From: Phialophora verrucosa
Taxonomy: Eukaryota; Ascomycota; Eurotiomycetes; Chaetothyriales; Herpotrichiellaceae
Assembly: GCA_002099365.1 (NCBI GenBank)
Contig: MSED01000011.1
Span: forward strand, 5,001 to 69,000
DNA: 64,000 nt
Reading direction: 5' to 3'
In this document: positions 51,419 to 61,870 of the stretch, one piece after another
Layout: every line of letters starts with the position of its first letter
Position numbering within the stretch: position 1 is the stretch's first letter
Made by a program: the position numbers and the translations under genes
The notes under the pieces: model-generated
What the model saw: the letters and a program-made list of their open reading frames with translations, nothing else
Databases searched by the model: none
What the model was told of the DNA's origin: nothing

Positions 51419-51514
51419 ATATATATTATATATATTATAGCCCTTCTTAAGAAATATAGATAATTATTAGCTATAATATACACTTAAAGAATATATATAT
51501 AAACTTATAGATAG
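51419..51514. other. 96-bp spacer between two head-to-head elements
   Basis: AT-rich spacer separating the 5' LTR of copy 3 from the 5' LTR of copy 4. It starts with the ATAT target duplication of copy 3 and ends with ATAG before copy 4. It contains AT dinucleotide runs and no gene. Confidence 0.85.
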
Positions 51515-51813
51515 TGTAATAGGGTAATAATACTTATAGCGCTAATTAGCTATATATACTTATATAATATATAGATAAGTAACTATACTATCTAATTAGT
51601 TAAATCCTTAGCGTAAGGCTATATACCTCCGCTATATATTATAGGTAGAGTAGTTATATATATTTAATATATATATATACTATAAATAATAAAATATATA
51701 ATACCTTTACTTATAAAGCTATTTATTACTATATAGTATACCGAGGACGAAGAGATAATACCTACCGCTATACGACCCTCTACCTAGAGGCTATAAAGCC
51801 TCACCCTAGTTCA
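51515..51813 (+). repeat. Family A copy 4, 5' LTR
   Basis: A 299-bp LTR. It is the only copy with both original ends intact: it starts TGTAATAGGG and ends AGTTCA, which confirms the TG...CA borders inferred for the other six LTRs. Confidence 0.95.
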
Positions 51814-52329
51814 TTAATACCTCTAACAAGAACGTTCGCCTAAGAATATTCGGACTATAGTAACGCGGGTGAGTCTACGCGCGGTAGGACGATCGAATAG
51901 ACGACTAAACGACGAAATAACGATATAACGCTATAAATAAACGAGGACCGACTAGATTAACTGCTTATTTACCTATCGACTAATTAACTAAAACTAAAGA
52001 AGCTAGCTATATATATAGGACCGCTATACGAGGGAATTATCTAAATTATTAACTAAATAAGTCCGTCCCGCTATACGGGCGTAGGTTATAAACTATACTA
52101 GCTATTTAAGGAGACCGCTACTCGAGGTATTCTTTTAAGGTTCTAGCTATATATATTAGCTATTACTATATAAAGCGGAAACTAATAACTAAATAACTAT
52201 CTAGAAGACTTAAGACTAACGACTAGCACTTAAAGAGAGGAATACAGTTAACCCTAATACCCCCTAAGCTCTTAAGGAGAGTAGGTTACTCGGGACCGGA
52301 GATTTACTCGGCGAGGAGCTAGTATTAAA
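51814..52329 (+). other. Family A copy 4, untranslated leader
   Basis: Homologous to the leaders of copies 1-3. It begins TTAATACCTCTAACAAGAAC. No clear tRNA primer site. Confidence 0.55.
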
Positions 52330-55310
52330 GTATTAGCTATATTTAGTAAAGAGAGACTCAATAGTCGGACGCGAAGGAATAACTATAAGTAGTAACGGAA
52401 ATTACTAGAATTAAACTAAAAGAGGGGATCCTTTAAAACCCTAAGACTATTTACGAACACTTAAGAAAGCGGTAACTATTAACTACTAAGAGAAGTAGTC
52501 TTTTATATATATAAAAATAATAAAATATATAAATATCTAGAGTTTAGATTACTTTACTTAAGAAGATAAGACTTATATTTATTATATTTTATTAAACTAA
52601 TAAAGAGACTAAAGATAGCTTTATCCGGAGCCTTAAATAGAAAAAGAAAGATAGTATTATCTACCGCGGCGAGCGATATTATATAGGGATTATTAACACC
52701 GGAAATCTTAACGCCGTCAGTATATACTCCTCCTATAGTAATATCTATAAGAGAGATACCTTAGAGCTCGGATAAGAGCGATAATCTACTATACTTTAAT
52801 AGAAGGAACGCGATTACCTTCTTTAAAGAGTTTAAAGAGTTATATAAATATAATTAAGTAATAAATAATAAAGAGTATATCTAGAGATCTATATATTTTA
52901 TATTAAAGATAAAGAAAGAGAGATATAAAGAGCTTATAGAGTATAATAAAATAGATTAAATAAAGTTTAAAGAGAGAGTTTTAAATAAATATAAGGATTA
53001 AGATAAGATATAGTAAATAATAAATATATATTATCTTTATATACTCTTAAGACGCTATTATAATAAGTCCTAAAACTTTAATTTATATTTCTATTAGTTC
53101 TATAAGGCTATAAAGTACCTAATCGATAATAGAATAAAGACTAACTATACTTACTACTGTCTTTTCCTCTCTAGACTACTAAAGGTATATATAGATAAGA
53201 TCCGGAAGAAGTAGAACCTACTAGATAAGAAGCTAGAGAACTCGAATTTCTAGAAGTACTAGAAATAGATAAGAGACTTATAGGAAGTTAATAATAAGAT
53301 TAGTAAGTTTATATAAAGTGTACTAAATAAAGAATATTAAAACCTAATATATAAAAAGGAGACTCGACCTTCTATATTCCGGAAAGAGGAAGCTTAAGAA
53401 GATAAATATTAAAAAGATTAACTAAATAGTATAGCCGTAAAAACTAAAGAGAATATATAGATATAGTTAATAAAGCCTATAACCTTAAGAAACACTATAT
53501 CCTCGATAGATAAACTAACTCGACTAATAGAAGCGCTTATACTACCGATCTAAATATATAATATAATTACTCTTAACTTTACAAATAGATTAATTAAAGC
53601 CTTAAGAGGAGTTCCTCTAAAAGCGATTTAGCTTTCTTAAGGACCTTCTTTCTAAGAATAGTCAGTAAGGTTTAGTAGCAATCTATAGTACTATACTAGA
53701 GGGTAATCTAGTTAGCGTAAGTTAAATATAAGTACTACTAGAGGGAGCTACTTCCTCTACGACTAATAAAGCTATATATTATATAAAGATCTATAGTAAA
53801 TATATTAAAAGGCCGCCGGTATATTATATCTTAACCTAAATTATAAGATTACACTAGGGAGGTTCCGCGGTTAAGACCGGCCTTTACTAGTATTACTAAT
53901 TCCGTAAAAAGAGACGAAGCCTAAATATCTAGAATAGATTACGCGTAAGATTAATAAGTATATTAGTATCTCTTCCGGATAGCTATACGGTATAAAGGAA
54001 GAGGATCTAAAGCCTCTCTTAATAAGGATAAACCTTATTTAAGTAGTTAGATTAAAGTTAAATTATAATATACTAAAAGATTCGGAAGACAATTTATATA
54101 TACTAAAGCTAGCTAGGCTAAAAGGAATTTATATTAACTAGCTAAAGACTAATATTTATATTAACGCCCTTAGAAAGCGACCGATACTCTAATAAAGAGG
54201 ATATATATAAGCGAAGCACTTCCGGACTAGTATATATAAGCCTATTATAGACGGTTAGCGATATTATATAACGTAACGAGTAAAACCGAATAGAGAGATT
54301 ATCTTTAATAGTACTATAGACGATATTCCCGCGTTAAAATAGTCGACTAATTAGAGGCCGCTAATAACTCTATATAATATATAGAATAACTAAATACGTA
54401 ACCCGCGATCGAAAGATATCGAGATAGGCGACGACAATAAGTATATACGCCTAAGGTAAGTTTTATAGCGCCTACATATTACGAAGGAGACGCAGTACGG
54501 ACCGTCTAGTTCTAGGCCTCTCCGGAAGGTACTCTTATAGGATTTAAATAATACCGGGAGAATTATTAACTAGCTACTAGATTAAGAGGTAACTATTTAA
54601 TTATAGGACCTACTATTAATAAAAGAAGTGCGTAATAAATAGTTTTCTCGTAAATATTAATATTATAATAAAGGTAGATAAGAGCTAATTTATTAAATAT
54701 ATCTTCTATAAGTTAAAATAATATAGACTTAGGAAGAGCCTATTATAAGAGTTAATATAATATAGATAAGCCTAAATAAGGACCGTCTAATGCGTCCGCG
54801 ACTATATTATAGTAGCTGTCCCTATTTACCGGTAAAGATATAGGGGTAGTATAAAGATTTATTACTAGATACTAAAGCGAAGATTAATTTAATATCCTTA
54901 AGTTTAGTTAAAGACCGGAGATTATCTCGACTTATACAAAAGATAAAGTTTATCTATAATACTATAGGATTTAACAGAGATTAAGAAGATTTTATAGATA
55001 TAATTAAAGATATAGTAGTTAATATCGCTAAGATTAAAGTCTTAACTAATATTTATATAATAAATATTATAGATCTAATATATCGCTTTATTCTAGGTAG
55101 GCCGTTCTAGAAGGCTACCTAAGGCTTAGTCTAAGAAAAGGACGATAATATATATATTATAAGTCTAATAGACAGCTTTAATAAGAAGCGGCTTTAGCTT
55201 CTTATATAGTTAGCTCTAAATTTTAGTAATAATATAATAATAAGGTTAATAGTTAAGCTTATATATATATCTACTTTAAAAGGCTAGATAAGTATAAAGA
55301 GATAAAAAGG
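52330..55310 (+). pseudogene. Family A gag-protease relic, copy 4
   Basis: One frame (1 modulo 3) runs from at least 52441 to about 55300 with TAA/TAG interruptions only. The Gag part is Lys/Tyr/Leu-rich (FKEFKELYKYN near 52832, SRLLKVYIDKIRKKQ near 53172). At 54649-54702 is a cluster of Tyr codons at 54655, 54664, 54691 and 54700, which as Cys would give C-x2-C-x8-C-x2-C. The protease site LLLDTKAKINLIS lies at about 54859-54897. The N-terminus is uncertain: upstream of 52441 two frames compete. Confidence 0.8.
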
Positions 55311-58300
55311 CCTATACTCGCTTTAGTTAAAGCTTAGCGAAATTAAGGGAGAGCGTAAGTAATTAACTTTAAGATAAATAAGAATAATATTTTAATCTCC
55401 GCCTTAAATACTTATAATTTAAGCGATAATAAATTTAACGAAATATATTTTTAGGCTCGACCTTTTAATATTAAAGATAATTAGTAACTAGTAAAGTCCT
55501 TAAGATTATTTAATAAAGAAGCTATAATATAAGACTTAAAGAATAAATAATATTATAAACGATATTAATTTAGGAAGCCTTTAGAAGCTCGTATAAATAC
55601 CTTATATAAGCGGAAGGCTAATAAAGTAAAACCTATTAATTTAGATTTCTAAAATAGTTTAATACCTAATAAGCTTTTAGACTAGCGCGTAAAAGCACGA
55701 AAGTAGGTAAAGGCTACCTATAATAGCCGGCTATATATATTCGCGGATTAAATAAGTCTACGTCTTACTAGATTTCCTCGGGGGCAACGCTTAACGCCCG
55801 AATATCTAGAGAAACTAGTTATCGGATTTAATCTAACGCCGGATAAGAAGGAGATTCTTATAGAGATTTTATATAACTATAAAGGAGCTCTAGCTTAGGA
55901 CCTTAAAGAAATCGGGCGGATTTATTAGGAAGTAGTATCTCTATAGGTAATAAGGACTATTTTATATATCCTATAGTAGGTAAAGAGCTTTCTTATTCCG
56001 AAAGTACTTAAGCTAGTAGTAATTATACTAATAAAGGAGAAAATTAACTTAAATCTCTTTAAACTAAGGTATAGATTATACCAGAATCCGTTCTTTCTAG
56101 TTAAGAAAAAGAAGCCTAAGGAATATTAATTAGTAATTACAATATAGAATATTAATCGAGTAACGATTCGAGATATAAATCTACCTCCTTTAGCTAATAA
56201 CTTCGCGAAAGAGTTTAGCGGAATATAGATAACCTCTTTATTAAATTAGCTCTTAAGCTATAATTAAATTAAACTTATAAGAGAGAGTCGAGATTTAATA
56301 GAGATTTATACTTTAATCGGACTTATTTATTATATAACGCTTCTATAAGGTATAACTAATTCTATAGCGTAATTTATATAGATTACGAACTAAATTCTAA
56401 AGAAATAAATACCGAAAGCTACTCGGCTATTCCTAGACAATATTAGTATAAAAGGACTAAAGAGTAATTACTAGTAACTAGAGGTAGTTCTCCGAGTATA
56501 TTTATATATACTAAAATATCTAATAAATCTAGATATAGTACTACTTAATCTTAAGCTTACTAGTACTACTATAACCGGATAAAAACTATAGCTCTATATA
56601 CAAGGGATTAAGATAGTTAAATATATCTATAATTAAGACGGACGATATCTATAATAGTCTAAGATTTATAAGATCTTAATATAGCTAACTCTAATAAACT
56701 AACTAGAATTTCGTAGATTCCTTAAGATCTATATATACTATTATATATAGATTTTTTATTTTATAATAATAGTAAAGCCTTTATATAACTTATTTTAAAA
56801 GAATATTATCTAAGTCTAGGTAAAGATATATATTAAGAGTATAGAAGGACTAAAGAAGACGTTATCTACTACTCCTATATTAATTAGCCTAGACTACTAA
56901 GAAGGCGTAAGCCTAATTATACTTACTATCGATATTAGCGAAAGAAGCTAGAGCGCTATAATTATATAGGAGGACCTAGTAATAAATAAATAATAGGCTA
57001 TAAGGTACGAGAGCGGTATCTAGTCTAAGGCTAAAAGAGAGTATAACGTACTTAAGCGGGAAGCCCGCGGATTACTAAAAGCCCTTAAGAAGTTTAAACG
57101 TTAGCTATACGCTATTTACTTTATTATAGAGACCGATATAATAACTCTTACAGCCTAGCTTAATTAGCAGTCGACCGACTTACCCAAGGCTATTATTAAT
57201 TAATAGCTAGTATAGATCCGTAGGTTTAATTTTAAGGTACAGTATATTCTAGGTAAGTAAAACATAGTTACTAATACCTTATCTCGACGCCCTTCGACTT
57301 AAGAAGATATTAAAGAAGTTAAATAGAAAGAGGATATTAAGGATTAGATTAAAGCTTAGATACTCTTTATATAGGGAAGCCTTTAATTAATTAAATAAAA
57401 TACTACTCGTCGAGACTTTACTTTAGTAAGACCTATAGTTATTTATACTTAAGATTAATCCGTAAGCTCTAGAAAACCTCGTATAATCTAGTTATTTAAG
57501 GGAGAGTATTTAAAGGAATTAAAGAGGTTCGCTAAATATCTATAAGACTAGTAATATTCTCTAGAGATAAATAATAATAAATTTCGGAAACTATAGAAAG
57601 ACTTAGCTAACTACTTTATTAAAGGAAAGTACTTATTTCGAAAGCTAATAAAGAATAAGCTAAATAGAAGAGTAATCGATAATAATATAGAAAAGCGAAG
57701 AATACTTAAAGTAATATATAATAATATTAGATATTTTAGTCGAGAAGTAATATATTAGAGGGTATCTAACTATTATTACTAGAAAGGTTAGTACTAAGAT
57801 ATAGAAGTATTTATAAAAATTTATCCGGAATATTAGTTCCGTATAAGCTAAAGGCTATATAATATAATATTCTCGACTTTAGTTAATAAGCGCTAAGAAT
57901 AAATCAATATTAATTATACCCTAATACTAATATCTTAAGGAAAGAGGTATCTTATTAAAGCCTAAAGTAATATAAGCGGCTAGATAGAAGCGCGAGGTAT
58001 TACGGCTACTAATAGTACTACTATAGTAAAGTTCCTTTAAGAAGAGATTATTTATCGCTACGGACTATTTAGACGACTAATATATAATAGCGGACCGGAG
58101 AATAAGGGTTAGGTAAAAGCACTTATAGATAGATATAAGATTAAATATATAGTTACCTCTATATATTATCCGTAAGTAAATAGCTAAATAGAAGTTAAGT
58201 ATAAAGGCGTTACGAACGCTCTCTTAAAGATAACTTACACTAACAGCGGCGGTACCTAAATAAATCACCTTTACGCTATTCTTTAGGGCGACTAGATAAT

Positions 58301-58750
58301 AGTTAAAGCTAGGACCGGTATAACACTATACAAAGTTAAGTTCCTTAAACGACTAATCCTTTCTATTAAACTCGAGATTATAATATAAAATATTATAAAT
58401 TAAGATAAGGTTATTAACACTACTAATTTAATCGCTATATATATATAAGCTCTTAAAAGATATAACTAAGATCTAAAAGAGGCGGCGGTATATCTAAATA
58501 GAATATAAAGGCTAAAGAAGAAGTACTTTAATAAATATTATAATCTATACTTACAGCTACTTAAGGAAGGTATATTAGTATTAAGCTATAATATAGCCGA
58601 GTTAATAAATATATCTATAGAAAAGAAGTTAATATTCCGCTAGTTTAAACTATTTAGAATTATAAAGGCAAATTAAGAGAAGGGGATATATATTTTAGCG
58701 GAACTTAATAGCTCTCGACTATAGAGAACTTATATAGCTAACTATCTTAA
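55305..58750 (+). pseudogene. Family A RT-RNase H-integrase relic, copy 4 (truncated)
   Basis: Pol in frame 0 modulo 3, that is -1 relative to gag-protease, beginning near 55305. RT has NPFFLVKKKKPKEY at about 56085-56126 and LFLDNI near 56428. RNase H ends at DTLSRR, near 57272. Integrase shows YNSGPENK near 58085 and QANSQVEVKHKG near 58170. The reading stops at SSRLQRTYIA near 58740, where element B begins. Confidence 0.85.
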
Positions 58751-59147
58751 TGTTACAAGCCGACCTTTATAGAGCTAGGGAGCTAGCCTAAGGGGAAGGT
58801 CTAGCGAAAGGTTAGACAGCCTCGTTAGCAAGGCTGGACCGGGGTCACGTAACCTAGGGATGGCTCTGTAGGGCTCTAGGGGCTCCGTTAGCAGAGCCAC
58901 AGAGCTACAACAGAGCCACCCTAGGAAGACAAACTATATAGCGGACGGACCGGCCCTCCTCAAGGAACGGTCCGTAGTCAATAACAGTTATACTCCGACC
59001 CCTACCTTTAGGATATAGGAGTGTTGTTCCACCTTACGCCGTTGTAAGTGACCGCGTACCTTTACCTCAGCTAGTATCACGTTACTACTCCACCAGCGAG
59101 AGAACCCTTGAACCGCAGCATCACCTCACGTAGAGCGATTCGTAACA
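58751..59147 (+). repeat. Element B 5' LTR
   Basis: Starts TGTTAC and ends GTAACA, a 6-bp inverted terminal pair with TG...CA ends. The 3' copy is beyond the window, so the LTR end is inferred from this pair and from the following coding region. It contains an imperfect hairpin: TGGCTCTG at 58861-58868 pairs with CAGAGCCA at 58911-58918, with further pairing of GCTCT and GGCTC blocks inside. Confidence 0.8.
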
Positions 59148-59183
59148 CATTAACTACCCATCTTAATAAGTAGTAACAAGGAT
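59148..59183 (+). other. Element B leader
   Basis: Thirty-six bases between the LTR end and the inferred gag start. It begins CATTAACTACCCATC; no TGG-type tRNA primer site is evident. Confidence 0.5.
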
Positions 59184-61870
59184 ATATCTAGTAGTACCCG
59201 ACTAAAGTCGCTAGAAGTCAATTAATTAGTTATAGGAAGCCTTAGAAACCTTTCTATTACTAGCCTAGCAGCTAGGGCTAGGGTCGACGACAGGAAGGAT
59301 GTCTTAAAGGTTGACCTATTCGACGGACGACACAGCCAACTTAATACCTTCCTAATCCAACTTAAACTTATATTTAAACTTAACCTAACTAAGTTCGAAG
59401 ATAGACCTAGCAAGGTTATATACGCTGCGATGTACCTTAAAGGACCAGCGTTTATATAGTTTAAACCTACTATAAAGGGGTATATAGACGACGCTAAACC
59501 AGACGCTAATACGCTGGCCTACTTCAAGCACTTCGCGGAATTTAAGAACTATATTCGTAAAGTGTTTGGGACTATTAACGATGAACGCATGGCGGCCCGA
59601 GTAATCTACACCATCAAGCAAAAGGGATCCGCTACCGCTTACTACTCCGAGTTTAACTAAATCGCTAAGAAGTTAAACTAGGAAGACGAAGACGCGTTCG
59701 CTTAAATCTTCTACAACGGACTCAAGGAGCAAGTCCGCCAGAAGATAATAGATCCACCTACCGACTACAAGTAAATAGTAGACGAAGCAATTAAGATTAA
59801 CAATCGACTATACGAGCTACAATTAGAACGGAATAGGCGCCGTAACCCAGTCGAGTACGCTCGTCGAGGATATCAGTTCTAAGGACAGCGACACTATAGT
59901 GATCTAATAGACCTTAACCTTATACGCCGAAGCCGTCCTTTAAGGAGTAGAGGCAACGGAACCCGGGGTCGAGGCGGATACTATAGCCAGGGTCGGAAGA
60001 ATAAGCGACAGGCTTAACGAGGAAAGGATAGACTGTACTACACTTATAGAAAACCCGGACACCGTACAAAAGATTACCGATAAACGACTCAAGGACTATA
60101 TATAATAATAAGTGACGGTATAGCCGGTTCTATAGCGAAAAAGGCCGATACTATAGAGAAGACCTAAATAACCACTAACAGTTAAGGTACGACAGTATAG
60201 TCGGGGCACCTACATTAGGAAGTTCATAAGGAACTTGGTGAACCCTAGGAGGACCGCTTAAGGGAAGTCACTCTAGGAGAGGCTACAATAGCTCTTATAA
60301 AAACATACGAAGAAACCATGTCTAATTAATACGTAGCTCTCTCTTAGACCGCCTATTACAACAACAGTTACCTCACGTATTATTCCGAAAAGATAGGGTC
60401 CGGCTAGTTTCTTTAGCCACCCAAGAAACAGAAGAACCGATGTAATAGGAAGACTAAAGAGATCTAGGAAACTCTTGCCTAAGAAGGAGACTTGCGAGAT
60501 ACCGAAGAAAAGAGAAACAACGATAGTTTCTAGATGATAAATAGCGAGGAGGAACCGGTTCGGTTTATCGCTATCAAGACTATAAGAGAAAAGGTAGTGA
60601 TTATAACGTTATACTAGAAAAAAGATAAGTGCCGGGAGCCGGAGTACCTTTAAGGGGAACAAACCACGCACTAGCACTACATCTTTAACCCGAAGGCGGA
60701 GTTCCAGTCACCAGCGGCCATTTCCATCAAGTTTTATACGAGAACTAACTGTAGCGAATCTCAGCTATACACACACATTGCGGGAAGAACCCACGCTATC
60801 GAGCTCCCGCGGGAGGTCGTGAAAGGGATAGCTGGGATACCAACCTAAACCCTAGGAATGATGAGCGAAGTAAAGGACTCGAGCAGTGGAACCGTGGACG
60901 AATTACCGCTAGGCCCGGACGACGACTAAAAGGAACGACGATTCGTGACTATCGAATAGACGATAGAGCGGGTTAAGATCGTTACGAACGCCTGGACAAC
61001 AGGGGAATTATGCTAAGAAGAATGTACGGAAGGACAACACATGTATATCGCCTTTAATAAAGAAGCGCTAGTCCAGAAACACCTTAAACAGATTACATTG
61101 CGCTACTGTTTTAATAACGAATATAAAGATTATAGGATAATATACGTACATCAGTATATCGGACCCACGATAATAGTAATTCAATATACCAAGGAAAAGT
61201 AAAGGCGGATTTAGGATGCGTACAAAGCGCGTATATATAGCGAAGGGCATATAATCGGGGAGACCTATAAGGTAGGAATCCTTACTGATAATAGGGTACG
61301 AAGGATCTATATCGCTAAAGTATTTCCATACGACGATGAAGACTACCTATATAATGATTCCGCCGACCACCGATATTACTATAATATAGACCCCGATGTA
61401 GACGACGAAAGAATACACCCTAAAGCGTTCGAATAGATGATTGAGGAAGGGTATAAATGCAAGAACCGGAAATGCAGTATACACTAATACCTATACGTTC
61501 ACTACAGGAAACAGAATTACTTAATGATGATAGGCAACATAAACACCCCATTAATAGTGGAAGAGGTCGTAGACCATCGCGTACACCGTAAGTTCATTAC
61601 GGAATACTTCTAGTGCCAACACCTAGCGAGTTACCACTGCTGGGAGCCAGGACACAAACACCTATTCCACGTAGACCTAGAACGGCCGTATACTAAAATC
61701 CACCCCGAAGCGTTCGGATTTCTCAACAAATGCTTTAACACGGACTGCCGTTAGGATATATAGAGGCACGTGCATTAAGGAATACTAAAAAACGGTTTAG
61801 AGATAGACTAGGGAGGCCGGACTGTTTCGAAGGGAGGCCTTATTCTCTATATATAATCCTATCGGAACAA
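59184..61870 (+). pseudogene. Element B Gag with long Cys/His-rich C-terminal extension
   Basis: Frame 0 modulo 3 stays open except for TAA/TAG from 59184 (ATA, probably ancestral ATG) to about 61870, some 890 codons. The capsid-like N-terminal part includes VDLFDGRHSQLNTFLIQLK near 59310 and KGSATAYYSEFN near 59622. A zinc knuckle at 60036-60077 reads YYTYRKPGHRTKDY: C-x2-C-x4-H-x4-C with all three Cys changed to Tyr. Beyond it lies a ~590-residue extension ending in Cys/His clusters: IHPKAFE then CKNRKCSIH (61418-61470), CQHLASYHCWEPGHKHLFH (61615-61672) and IHPEAFGFLNKCFNTDC (61698-61748). Gag normally ends soon after the knuckle, so the extension is unusual. Arg- and Gly-rich segment near 59930-59990. 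Confidence 0.8.

Larger units (their letters stand above)
51515..58750 (+). mobile_element. Family A Ty3/Gypsy element, copy 4 (interrupted)
   Basis: The 5' 7.24 kb of a family A element: 5' LTR, leader, gag-protease and most of pol. It is broken within the integrase C-terminal region, after the segment equivalent to about 27812 of copy 2, by insertion of element B at 58751. The integrase end, third ORF and 3' LTR should lie beyond the window if the insertion is complete. Its reading frames are the cleanest for following gag. Confidence 0.93.

Noticed and set aside
51419..51514. Bidirectional promoter between the two head-to-head elements
   Set aside because: The spacer is only target flank with AT runs; the arrangement is more simply two independent insertions.
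59222..59621. Two open frames on the minus strand
   Set aside because: They are antisense to the element B Gag frame, which shows recognisable Gag features on the plus strand.
61068..61250. Open frame of 60 aa on the minus strand, hydrophobic
   Set aside because: Antisense to the Gag extension of element B; no independent support.
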